The notes beneath the pieces were generated by a model that ran no database searches, was not told the origin of the DNA, and was given only the letters and a program-made list of their open reading frames with translations. This document shows, piece by piece, positions 43,212 to 53,769 of a stretch of DNA of 64,000 nt. Position numbers and translations under genes: made by a program. This stretch comes from Blepharisma stoltei (lineage: Eukaryota > Ciliophora > Heterotrichea > Heterotrichida > Blepharismidae), in NCBI GenBank assembly GCA_914767885.1, contig CAJZBQ010000057.1:62001-126000 (forward strand), read 5' to 3'. Every line of letters begins with the position of its first letter. Positions within the stretch are counted from its first letter, which is position 1.

Positions 43212-43677
43212 ATGATGAGAAAGCAAAAGACGATGCTTACTCCTATCGCAGTCGATAGTTCAATAGAAATAAATTTTCATGATCAATCAACCCAAACCCC
43301 TCCTCCCCAAAATAGTGACAACTGCTATTTTCCAAGTTTAACTCCAAAGGCAAAAAATTATATATTAATTTATTTTATATTAAAATTTACCTCAAAATAA
43401 AAAAATATTTAACTAGTTTAAATAAGGACAGTATATATTAAATATCTCAGAAAATCAAATAAAGAAAAAACATTATAGGAACTTAACTCCTATCCTGCCT
43501 TCTCTCTATCATAAAGCGGCAATTCTTCCTCAAAAACCTCCATACAGAGCAAGGAAAAAAACGACTTCTTATATCAGTCCTGAGTATTGTGATACAATTA
43601 TGCTTTTTCGTAAACTCTGCAAACAAAAGAGGGTGAATTTAGAATATAGCCAATCGTGCGCAAACGATAAATTTTAA
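43212..43677 (+). CDS. Uncharacterised basic protein, 129 aa
   Basis: ATG at 43212 (MMRKQKTMLTPIAVD). After removing a 76-bp IES (43365-43440) the frame continues INISENQIKKKHYRNLTPIL…YRARKKTTSYISPEYC to TAA 43677. It contains STQTPPPQNS, a motif of the 'TQT' dynein-light-chain-binding type that also occurs in neighbouring genes (SVAVQTS, VETQTS, STQTPE). Possibly a cytoskeletal adaptor; that is inference. Confidence 0.55.
43365..43440. other. TA-bounded IES, 76 bp
   Basis: Joining TA 43363-43364 to TA 43439-43440 gives …KAKNYINISENQIKK…. Confidence 0.55.
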
Positions 43678-43885
43678 TGTAACTATAAAATAAGGCTTTT
43701 TATTAATAGAAAATTATTGATTATTCTAAATATGGGAGTCATTTAAATGTTTTAGATATGCATAAAATTTATTTTTCTTGATTTATTCTCTATATTTTTC
43801 ATGATTTATTCGGATTTTGGCTTATTTTTATATCAAAAATGTTAAAATTATCAATTGCCTACAAGATTATATTAAAATATTTCAA

Positions 43886-45137
43886 CTACTTAAAAGTCTT
43901 GGCACAAATCACTTCTTCTATATTTTTAAAGAACCCTTTATTATAAATATTTGGCTTTTCAGCTAAATGCTTATATTTCGGGCTTTCAGCTAAATCTAGC
44001 CTTTTCGCTCTTTCATTCGAAGTAGTGTTTTCATAGACAAGATAAAGATGATAAAAGAAAAACCCAGTTAATGTAAGCCCCATAATAAAGCATAGAGTAA
44101 CCACAAAGAACCATGAAGGATATCTCTGTAACAAATATTGGATAACTGTCATCCAGCTCCATTCTACTTCATTCCCTAAATAATCAAAAAATCTTGTAGT
44201 CATAATCCTTTCCTTCTCAATAATATGCACAAAAATTAAAAGCCCAATCTGTGCTCCATACATGCAAAGCAAGCTATGAGACAAAATAAAGGCTAAAAAC
44301 CGGCTCCATGTCAAATGACAGTGGATTTTGATAGTATAAATTTCATCAAAGTACATTTGGCGGAAATTTAATGAAATGTACACTATCAAAAATTTTCAAC
44401 CAAATGTACTTTGATGAAATGTACACTATCAAAGTGCATGATCATTGGACCTGAACCCTAAAAACCACTTATAATTCCCATATCCTACACACTGGTTTAT
44501 TCAAATATTCGAATTAAATCATATAAGCCTTTTTTATTTTTTTATTTTTATTGAATTATTTAGCCATAAACAGTATACAATGGTGGTCAAATTTTGCTAC
44601 ACAAATATTGCAGACACTACAATGCTTGGATCTAGCAGGTTTTACCAAGTCACAAGTAGAACATTTTACTTCTCTATATAATGCTTCGTCATATGGAAAA
44701 ATTTTTTTATATTTTTCTTCATTTTGAGGCCTGATTTTTCCTGGACTTACTGTGCAAGCTAAATAAAAAATTGTGACACAGAGCATATAAAATGCAGTTC
44801 CTGTATATATGTGAATTGAAGGGACATAGCGATTAGGGACAAATGCAAATCCTTTAAAAAAGTAAATTGTGAAGCCTCCTAAGCTTAAAAGCAAGTAGAC
44901 GATTTGAAATGAAGGGTTTGGCTTGTTAAAGATATAGAGGAAATAATAGGAAATCTTAGAACTCCCCATAGGACCAAATAATTTGATTGAAATTTTTTCT
45001 GTAATTGCTGGTAGTGTAATAAATATTTGTCGACTGAGCCAAGCAAAAGGTCCAGTCCCGTGCGGGCTTACACACAGGAGAATAAATAAAATTGAAACTG
45101 AGATGACTGTATAAATCAAAAATCCCCAAAATTCCAT
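43886..45137 (-). CDS. DHHC palmitoyltransferase
   Basis: 338 aa after removing a 70-bp IES (44508-44577) and family C element 44302-44457. Two N-terminal helices, two further membrane segments, then the Cys-rich domain [19 protein letters not shown]…FDHHC. The IES splits DHHC from its continuation; joined, it reads [20 protein letters not shown] with Trp from TGA, the canonical signature. Two more helices follow ([31 protein letters not shown]). It transfers palmitate to Cys of target proteins via the DHHC Cys; a Golgi or plasma-membrane enzyme. Starts 16 bp from the stop of the next minus-strand gene. Confidence 0.92.
44302..44457. mobile_element. Family C element, 156 bp, 9-bp target duplication containing TA
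   Basis: Plus strand: CTAAAAACC (44293-44301) | GGCTCCATGTCAAATGACAG … TCATTGGACCTGAACC | CTAAAAACC (44458-44466). Inverted ends GGCTCCATGTCAAATGAC and GGTTCAGGTCCAATGATC, both leading to TTTGATAG. It introduces a TAG in the host frame; removing element plus one duplication restores …[11 protein letters not shown]…. Confidence 0.85.
44508..44577. other. TA-bounded IES, 70 bp
   Basis: Splits the catalytic DHHC motif from its WINQCVG continuation. Joining TA 44506-44507 to TA 44576-44577 restores the signature exactly. Confidence 0.8.
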
Positions 45138-45153
45138 TTACTAATAATTAAAG

Positions 45154-47186
45154 TTAAAAACATGAAAAGCATGACGACCTTTCTTTCCCTTTATTTTTTT
45201 CTTTGTTTTTCTGGACTTTTGAAGTTTGTGTCTCCACATCTACCTTATTTACGCTTATTTGCTTATAAACCGGCTGTTTTGAGTCTCTCGTATTTCTTTC
45301 ATAGTTTTCCCCGATCATTTTCATTTCTTCATACAAATTTGACGTGTTTTCAATGGTTTCATCTTCAAATGCAGAGTCTCTTTTTTCTTGAATTGATAAT
45401 TGGGCTTCTTTTAGCCTAAAAATTAATTTCTGGTTTTCTGTTTTAACTGCCTCTAAGTCTTCTCTTAATTTGACTTCCTGGGCGTTTGCTTTTCTTAATT
45501 CATTTTCAAGCCGCTTAATTCTTTCGTCTTTGTTTTTAAGCTTTTGTGATGGGTCTACAAACCCTTTGTGCTCTTCTTTCGCTTTATTTTTAGGTGATAA
45601 AATAGGTGTCGCTCCTTTTATGGGCATGCTTTGTCGATAGTCTATAAGCTGCTGCTGTTTTTTTAGGTCTCCAGCGTTTTTTCCTATAGTTCCTCTGATT
45701 TCTTGGATTTTTTTCATGCTGTTTAGTCTTCTTAATTCTTTTTCTAGCTGAGAAATTGCTTTTTCTTTTTCTGAAATATCATTTTTTATTTTTTCCATTT
45801 GGTCTAAAGACTCTTCCCGAGAGTGTTCGGCTTGTCTTAATTTATACTGTAAATTTTGCTTTTGGGCTAATGTTTGTGAATGAGCTTCTTTGGTTTCTTT
45901 TGTTTCGACTTCAAGCTCATCAAGTTGCGATAATATGCTATATCTTATTATAGAGGCTAAATTTTTTTTATTGGCCTGCTATTTTATAATAAATAAATCC
46001 TTGATTTTATAATAATTTTTTAAGTTCTATGATTAGGTATAATATATAAAAATAGGTATTTAGTAGAATTATGAGGATAATAGGATTATTTATAAGGAAA
46101 ATGATAGAACTTTGTTGGATTCTTCTAAGCGATTGCAGTGCTGCTTTAATGAATCGAAAGCTAGCTGGGATTCTCTTACTCCCCCCCTCCGTGAGGGAGC
46201 AAAAAAATTTTGTTCACTCACGGAGGGGGTTAATTTTGTTTCGAAATTTTAAAAAAACATTTAATTTGCAAAAATTGGGAAGCAGATATTAATTTAATTT
46301 AGAAAAATTTATGTTTTTTAAAACGCAATTTGTTTAAAATTAAACAGAATTAGCTCGAGATTTCATTATAATAATTATCACTTATATATCAATTTTTTTT
46401 CCATAAAAATTTTTTCTATTAAAAATTTTTGTTCACTCACAGAGGGTGGGTTTTTTGGCAAAAAATAGGGATATTTCTAATGGTTTTGTTCACTCACGGA
46501 GAGGGGGAAGTTAGCTTATTTTTCGCATTTTTTGAAGAATCATCATAATACTGTAACGAGTCTCTTAATAAGTTTAATAACTGAATAGACCCTGATGAAG
46601 TATCTCATAAAGCTGCATTGTTTTCTTGCCGAGCTTTAGCTTGAAGCCTATTTAAAGACTCAGTCAAGGTATCCATCAGTTCTTCTGGAGTTTGGGTTTC
46701 ATTGGTAATTGACGATGTATAAGGAATTTTTATCGCATTATTAAAATTCATAATGGACTCTTGCAGTCCTGAATACAAAAACAGCATCGTGCTTGTGTCA
46801 TTGCCTTCTTGTGATTTATAAGTCCTCAGTTCTCTTACACATCTCCCAACATCATTTTCCCCATCACTGTCAGCTTTATCAGGAGACCTGCTCATATTTG
46901 TAACTTGGAAATCCTGTTTAAACTGTTCAAGAAGAAAAGGAAAATCAATGATTCCTCTACAGAATTCTTCAAAGGTAACAGTATCTTGATTCTCAAAACT
47001 TCCTGCTGACTCTTTGAAAGCTAAAAACAAGGCTTCGACTTCCTCATCCCTTTCTAAGCCACTTGACATTTTTAAGTCTTGTCGGCTGATTTTTTTTTAC
47101 CTTATTTGTCCATCACGATCATAGTCGCTCCATGTAAAGGCTTGTTTTAAGACTTCTAAAGAGCTCTCGTCAAATTCATATTCCAT
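45154..47186 (-). CDS. EF-hand plus coiled-coil protein with C-terminal Cys tail
   Basis: 507 aa after removing a 15-nt intron (47086-47100), a family B MITE (46179-46513) and a 159-bp IES (45936-46094); length divides by three. Residues ~10-75 form an EF-hand pair: loop DYDRDGQISRQD, made only after splicing, and a second degenerate one near VTFEEFCRGI. A long coiled coil follows (ISQLEKELRRLN, RIKRLENELRKANAQEVKL). The last residues are SSCFSCF, a Cys/Phe tail that could be lipidated. EF-hands with coiled coil resemble Rab11-FIP3/4-type or centrosomal adaptors; the exact family is open. TGA gives Trp in AALWDTSSG. Confidence 0.75.
45936..46094. other. TA-bounded IES, 159 bp
   Basis: Minus-strand join of the TAs at 46093-46094 and 45934-45935 gives …KVLSFSLLSQLDELEVE…. 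Confidence 0.55.
46179..46513. mobile_element. Family B MITE, 335 bp
   Basis: Left hairpin CTCCCCCCCTCCGTGAGGGAGCA / TTGTTCACTCACGGAGGGGG; right end has two GTTCACTCAC modules about 58 bp apart. TA flanks at 46177-46178 and 46512-46513. The join restores …KNAKNKLRESQLAFD…. Confidence 0.85.
47086..47100 (-). other. 15-nt intron
   Basis: Minus strand GTAAAAAAAAATCAG inside the first EF-hand loop; splicing gives …DGQISRQDLKMSS…. Confidence 0.8.
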
Positions 47187-47293
47187 ATTAATTTTTGTGT
47201 AAAAATAAAATATAAAGAATTATATTAATTTTTATACAAAATTAATAAAAAATGATTTTTTTTTATATTTAGTGGAGATTGAATATTAGGCTA

Positions 47294-50200
47294 ATGGATT
47301 CTTTTGATGCACAGGATGAGCTGGATTTAAAAGAATGAAAAAGCTTTATTAATGATCCTGATTATATTGATTCTATAGTCTATGAAGAAGATATAGAAAT
47401 AGAATACAATAAATTCAGAGGCTTTAAGCTTACTGATTATTGTATGAATAAATATTCCTATAATTTCACTAATGACCCAATTGAGGACCCACAAATAGAC
47501 AAAGACTATATCAATTCCCTTTTGCAAACTGAAGCAGACTTAGAAAACTCAGAAAAGAAAAAACTTATTTTAGACCAAATCGAAGAAAATTTCCTACAAA
47601 GATTTTCCAAAAGTGACGTAAAAGTCACTAGATTTTTAAGCCTAAAGTCCCAAGCCTCAGAAAGCCAGCAGCCTATATTAAAATTAGAAGAATTATCTCA
47701 AATTTCCTCAAAAATCTATACTCCTGTGCAAAATTATTATAATTCTCCTACAGCAATTTCTATATCAAAGCAATATATCATTATAGGAAATGCCCAAGGG
47801 CTATTAAAAGTATTTAACCACGAAGGAAAAGATATAAAACAACTGGTGCCAGACGAGCAAACCTCAGCACAAGTAACAGCAATTGATATTTCTGATGACG
47901 AGCAGCATGCAATAGCAGGATATAGCAATGGATATGTAGGATTATGGGAACTCAAATCAGGAGACTGTGTAAAATTCGCAGGGACAAGCCACAAAAGCCA
48001 AATCCTGACTATAAAATTTTGGAAAAAAGGCAAACTTAATGCAATTTCTTGTGACGCGGCTGGGAAAATTAATCTTATTGAGTTTATGAAGCTTTTTATA
48101 GCGACGACTATAAATACCCGCACCATGATCAATGGAGACTTAGGGGTGTGTACTAGTATAAAAATTTTGGTGCCAAATGTGTACATTCCTCATCCAACTG
48201 ATGCGGCTAATGTAATTGCGATGACATTTTTAGATAAAATCATGATATTTACTATAGAGCCAGAATTTAAACTTGTTTATAGCATTGAAAGACCTGGGTG
48301 AATTTTCCCTGAAGATTTGCCATATGTGGCTTGGAAACTTGGGCTGTGTCCTAATGATAACCATATAAAAGGGCCGATTCTGGCAGTTGCGTGGGGAAAA
48401 CTTGTAGCTTTATATAGAGTAAATGCACTTAATAAAAATGAAATAGAAATTGCTGGCTCTATGAAACTTGATGACTGCACTAATGGAATAATGTGACTTA
48501 GTTATGACACAATTGCGGTATTATCTGAAGAAAACATTTATGCACTAAATTCAAAAGAGTTTAATTTTATTGAGGATAAAGTAGTTGAGCAAGAAACTAA
48601 GCTGAAAACGAGAATTTTAAATCAAAAATTCATAAAAAATAGCGATGCGGTACCTATATCGGCATATTATAACTCATATGAAGCTTTTGATAATGCTTTT
48701 CATTTTTTAGGAGAAAAAGGAATATATAAAGGAGTTCTTCTTGATTGAATACAAGTGATAGAAAATTTGAATAATTAAATATGGCGTCTCAACTTGGGTC
48801 TGGCCTCTCGGCCAGACAGTTTCGAGCCCTATTTAATTATATCCGGCAAGGTTTTGCCTAGCTAGAGATGGACAGCAATATCAGGTAAGCAATTCTGGCA
48901 GTATACAGAGCCTGATGCCAGTCCGTTCTCGGGTTAGGATTTTACCTCGAGGGAAGAGGAGGCTTGGAGTTGGAAAGGAGAAGCCCAGCAGCGCCTACAG
49001 GTAATCCCTAGGCCATTCGAGCAAATCTCTAGCGAGAAAACCGGAGTTTCGCCCCGGGCTACAAGTTTTCCTCTTTTGCCGAAAGTCGGCCAGAAATACC
49101 ATTTTTTGGAATTTCCCAGCAGACAACCCTCGTTACAGAGAAAGTAGCTCAATCATGAGCCGTCGAAGCCGGAACATCGCCCAGGAGGCGCGCGTTGGAG
49201 ATCAAAGCTAGCTGTCCCAGCAACTAGTGGGCCCCGAGCGACGAGAGCGTGGTGGTAGTCCTGGAAGAGCAACCCCGTAGGAGACGTTAAACGTGATGGT
49301 TAATAAGTTAAGTTAAGATAGAAAAATTTGAAGGAAAAAGGAGAATGAATACAATTGCTGTCACTATGCTTAGAAATTTATCATGGAAAAAGAAAAAAAT
49401 TATTTAATCTACCTTTTTCAAAAAGTGACATAAAGCCATATTTGGAAAAAGTAATTGCAGAGTATATAGAATTGAATTTTATTAATTATGAGTCCAAAGT
49501 GAATAACTCTATAGAATATTGTATAGAGATTGACTCTCTGGAATATCTCTTTAACATTTCTTCAAACACTGAACAGTCAGAGTATTTTTATGATATAATT
49601 GGTAAATATGCTTTAGCGCAAGAAATCAAAGCGATTCCAAGAGAGGTTTTTGTAAAGATCAGTGAATTTTATGTGAAAACTGGAAACTTATCGGTTCTTG
49701 AAAGCATAATAATCAGCTTGGACCCCAAAACAATTGATCGTGACTATGCAATAGAAATTTGTAAAAAATTCAACTTTATAGATGGACTAATTTTTGTGTG
49801 CACAAATTCTACTCCATTATCTTTTAAAAAGCCTCTTTCCTATCTCTATGCTCAGATATACTCTCAAGAGTTACCGAGTGCTAAAAGGTCGCTGGCGTAC
49901 AAAATTATGTGATATGCAAAGCGTTGTTTCAAAGGAAACTCTTTTCCCTCAGGCAGAATGATTCATGAATCATGGGAACTATCTATAATCCAAACAACAA
50001 AATGGTTATTTTCATCAGATCATTTAGAAACTTTAATTCGCTTTAATATAGATGAAATGCTTACTTCCCTCTCCGTGAACGAGGAAAAAAATTTTGCTCT
50101 CTTACATAGAGGGTAAATTTTTTATTTTAAATCTCATTTTATAGAAAAATTATTTTTTTTGGAAAATTCCGGAAAAACGTGCTATTGGGTTATCCCAATT

Positions 50201-52004
50201 CGTATAAAATTTATGTTTTAAAATGAGAATTGTTCAAAATTCAACAGAATAAGCTTGATATCATCATAATAATTATTATATTTTTTTATCACAAATTTTT
50301 TGCTTTCTTACGAGGCGAGGGTGATTTTTCCCCCAAAAAAATAATGATTTTGCTCGACATGGATAGGGGCGAGTCAGCATAATTTGAATTTTATTTGAAG
50401 AAGCCTTCCCTTTAGAAGTTTTAAGCCATAACCAAAATGTTATCCCGGACCAAAAACAAATAATTGATGAGCTTGAAAAACTTTTTAAGCAAAATACACC
50501 AGATTTTCATAAATTCGCGAATTTTATCACAAAAGCTATTACTGTAAACAGCTTATTTGTTTCAAAACAGATATGCTTGAAGACGGCTATTTATTTATTG
50601 CAGCTTGAGCAAGAAAATTATGATTCAATAGATAGGAAATTTGTTAGGCCACAAGATGATGGATTTTTGAAAAGAAACAGCAAGTTGATTTTGAAAATGC
50701 TTAAAAATTGTGACCTAGACAGCGAAAATGAAATTAAGCAGGTTCTCGCCATTTCACTAAAATCACCTTACGATAAAGTAATTGCATTTTTATACGAATT
50801 AAAGCGAGATTTTCCTCATTGTCTGAATATATATTTAAGATCAAATACTGAACATGTAAGAACCCACGTATTTAAATGGATCGTCCAAGTCTTAAAAAGC
50901 CTTACTGAAGACGAATTAAAAGAATTTAAATCTGCTATATTTGATAATCTCTATAGACTTGTCCAAATAGACAGCCCAAAAACTGTAAAACTTACTCGAG
51001 AATTATTTCAATACGAAGAAATTAAACTTATCCAAAACTTACAAAAATTCCCTGAACTACAGCTTAAATATTTAGACGGGCTCGTAAAATTGTGCCAAAA
51101 AGAAGACCTTGATCCTACACATATTTTAAAAAAATATATTTACCTCATGTGTAAATATCGCCCTGAAGAGGTTTTATTAGCTTTAAAATCAAGAAATGAT
51201 TATCCAATAGATGAGTGTTTAGAAATATGCAGAGAATTTAACGTTTTAGATGCAAGTGCTTATTTGTACGAAGAACTTGGGGCGATACGAGAATCATTTG
51301 ATATCCTTCTTGGATTTGTCAAAGATAAGCAGCAATTTTTATTTGAAATTGTGCAGAAAAAAGAAAAAATCCTTGCGTCTTATTTTGTAGATTTAAAAAA
51401 ATCTATAGAAGAGACATTAAATCTATGTGCCAGAAATACAGACAGGCTTGATAAGATCGATAACGAAGAACATTGATTTATGCTTCTTAAAGAATCCCTT
51501 GACATTTATGCCCATTTTCAAGACTATTTTGTATTATACCCTGCTTTTGAGCCAGAAATAAAAGAAGTCATAAAAGAAATCGTCGAAAAAATGTCAGACA
51601 GCATCCTATTTAGCTCAATAATGAGCTACATAATAGAAAACTACAGTAATATCCCTATTAAATATTTCAAAGAAACCATTATAGGAGTACTATCAAGACT
51701 AGCTTATCAAAAAAAAATAATTCGCCTTGCCATTGATTTACAGAATAGAGACACAGTCCAGATGTCATATAAACTTTTAAAGCTAAAAAACCAAGGAATC
51801 AGCTCAAAAGACTTCAATTGTTCTAAATGTGAGGAGCCTATACAGTCAGACGAGATGATGAAAAGAATTGATGAAAAATTTCTTATGTTTATATGTGGGC
51901 ATGCTTATCATGGGAAATGCATTGTAAAGCCAATATGTGAGAAATGTGATAGAGATGACTTTAGGAAAGGAGATTTTAATTCGAAATATTCTAATAAAAA
52001 TTAA
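47294..52004 (+). CDS. VPS8: VPS8, CORVET complex subunit
   Basis: About 1,278 aa after removing a retroelement (48772-49316) and a family B MITE (50064-50376). An acidic N-terminus (residues 1-90) precedes a beta-propeller: PTAISISKQYIIIGNAQGLL, VTAIDISDDEQHAIAGYSNG, VGLWELKSGDC, IERPGWIFPEDLPYVAWKLG. A long helical clathrin-repeat-like solenoid follows, then a C-terminal RING-like domain, CSKCEEPI…CGHAYHGKC…CEKCDRD. Propeller, solenoid and RING in this order, with the propeller text, point to VPS8 rather than VPS11, VPS18 or VPS41. CORVET tethers early endosomes via Rab5. It is divergent from the EF-hand gene (107 bp). TAA 52002-52004 is followed immediately by the SNAPC3 ATG. Confidence 0.85.
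48772..49316 (+). mobile_element. GC-rich SINE-like retroelement, 545 bp, in VPS8 coding sequence
   Basis: Head TAATTAAATATGGCGTCTCAAC, GC-rich body, tail GGTTAATAAGTTAAGTTAA. Target duplication GATAGAAAATTTGAA at 48757-48771; the downstream copy (49317-49332) has one extra A. Keeping the upstream copy gives …IQVIENLKEKGEWIQLLS… in frame. Confidence 0.85.
50064..50376. mobile_element. Family B MITE, 313 bp, diverged
   Basis: Ends CTTCCCTCTCCGTGAACGAGGA and …GGATAGGGGCGAG|TCAG; the internal AAATTCAACAGAATAAG core is recognisable. Left flank TTA, right flank TCA. The join gives …NIDEMLSIIWILFEEAFP…. Confidence 0.7.
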
Positions 52005-53753
52005 ATGGAGTTAATACAGATAGGGAAATATAGAGAGGAATTAATAGGAGCAGCAGAGAGATTGAAAAGTCTAGAACCAGAAAATATAGAAGAGGTCTTA
52101 GTCTTAGTTAAATTTATAGAGTAGCTCCCGGCCAGGACCAAAGGTCCTTTTCTTCCGCCTTTTGAACGCCTCGCTTGCTTTCCTTGCCCTGCTCCCAGTG
52201 TGCATCTAAGTGCTGCAGGCTACCACTCAGCTCCTTCCGGTCATGGGGCTTGGTCATGCTATCCCGGAAGTAGGCGAACTGGGTCACCGTGCTTCACGTC
52301 GCCAGACTAGGGTTAGAGCTAAGGATTAACTCCTTAGCTCTTGTCGGCTCCTGCCATGCCCTCCAAATTGGCACTAGCGGTCCCTAGAGGAAAAACCCTT
52401 TTTGCCCCGTGTCCTATCGGGACGACCCTAGGATCGTCGTTGCTGGACTGGGAGGGAAACCTAGCCGGACACAAACTACCAGTACCCATTCCAGACCTTT
52501 CCCTGGATGGATTGGCTTCAGGCCGCAGCAAGGTCCCCAATCTCGCCACAGTTCCGGGAGAGGACGGGTCGGTGTCGTCGCCATTTTATTTGTGTAAATA
52601 TAGAAGAGGTAGAAGTTGATGATTTGATTATTTTAAGCAAAAAAGAACTGATTGAGTTAGATATAAATAATCATGTGAGGCAATTTGTACCGGCTTTGGA
52701 AGAAGAAAATGAGGAAGATATAAGAGAAATTCTTGCACAAATAGAAGATCAGAATTTCAAAAAAATCGAGGATTATGAAAATGAAGAAAAAAATAGAATC
52801 ACATTTCTTACTCACCCTCCCTGTGAGCGAACAAAAAATTTTGTTCGGGGGTTTAATTTTTTTTTCGAAATTTAAAAAAATCCCAATTTGTAAAATTGAG
52901 AAGTGAAAATTAACATAATTTGTAAAATTTATTTTTTTTAAAATGCAAGCTGTTTAAAATTAAATAAGAATTTTTATTACAATAATATTCACTTATATAT
53001 CTTTTTTTCATAAAAATCTTTGTTTGCTCACGAAGAGTAGGTTTTACCCAAAAAAAAAGGGATTTTCCAATGGTTTTGTTGTTCACGGAGGAGGGAGTTA
53101 GAAGCTATAAGTAATATCTCATTAGTGCTTTTAAAAACATCAGCAGGATTACAGCTAAAGAAAAAAACGTCTTAAACCAAGACCCTTATTTTTCCTTTGA
53201 AGGGGATGCTCTTCCTGACGATACTCTTCTTATTTCAATCTCTATCTACCACCCTGTAAAAGGCTATAAAACACAAGAATGAGTTTTACTTTCCACAATG
53301 ACCCTTCAAGCCCTAAAAGACTGCATCTATTGTCTATCAGATTTTATTACTTTTAATACGAATAACGGTCAAGCCACCTTCACTATTGAAGGAAAAAATA
53401 TGTATTTAAATACAAAGCTAGAAGACCTTACCGTGGCAATAGGAAAGCCATATACATATAAACATAGACTCCAGTGTCATCATTTTATGATCTTTAATGA
53501 CGTAAAACTAATATCTCAAGAAGACCCTCAATATAGGTCAGCATACCCATACCAAAAATTCTGTTCCAAAACAAAAAGACAGATATGTGAAATCTGCCAA
53601 AATTTTCATGCAAAATTTGTCTGTGTCAACGACATTATGCTTGACAAAAGCATTTGCTATATGTGTGAAACCTGCTTTAGAGACCTCCACTACTCAGAAA
53701 ACGGTGAAAGGCTATATCAAGATTTTGAAGTCTATCCTTACATTCACGACTAA
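52005..53753 (+). CDS. SNAPC3: SNAPC3 (SNAP50) snRNA-promoter-binding subunit
   Basis: 309 aa after removing a retroelement (52097-52595 plus one 15-bp duplication), a family B MITE (52811-53100) and a 15-nt intron (53111-53125); the sum divides by three exactly. The C-terminal half is diagnostic: LQALKDCIYCLSDF, FTIEGKNMYLN, LEDLTVAIGKPYTYKHRLQ, CHHFMIFNDVKLI, then the zinc-binding CEICQNFHAKFVCVNDIML…CYMCETCFRDLHYSENGERL, ending EVYPYIHD. SNAPC3 binds the proximal sequence element of snRNA promoters and starts Pol II/III transcription in the nucleus. Its ATG abuts the VPS8 stop. The protein is short at the N-terminus relative to animal forms. Confidence 0.92.
52097..52595 (-). mobile_element. 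GC-rich SINE-like retroelement, 499 bp, in SNAPC3 coding sequence
   Basis: Perfect 15-bp duplication AAATATAGAAGAGGT at 52082-52096 and 52596-52610. On the minus strand it begins ACACAAATAAAATGGCGACG, then GACCCGTCCTCTC; tail TAACTAAGACTAAG at the left. Removing element plus one duplication gives …PENIEEVEVDDLIIL… in frame. Confidence 0.92.
52811..53100. mobile_element. Family B MITE, 290 bp
   Basis: Left hairpin CTCACCCTCCCTGTGAGCGA…TTGTTCGGGGG, right module GTTCACGGAGGAGGGAG|TTAG. TA flanks at 52809-52810 and 53099-53100. The frame is restored only when the intron at 53111-53125 is also removed. Confidence 0.8.
53111..53125 (+). other. 15-nt intron
   Basis: GTAATATCTCATTAG, 10 bp beyond the MITE; splicing gives …LRSYNAFKNISRITAK… and removes an in-frame TAA. 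Confidence 0.8.
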
Positions 53754-53769
53754 CTTAAAATAAATATGC

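Noticed and set aside
48301-48780. End of VPS8 at the TGA near 48300
   Set aside because: TGA is Trp here (RPGWIFPEDLPYVAW), and the propeller continues.
9138-52595. GC-rich islands as rRNA, tRNA or horizontally acquired bacterial DNA
   Set aside because: They have target duplications, a shared head and AT tails; no tRNA cloverleaf or rRNA core sequence was recognised, and no protein is encoded.
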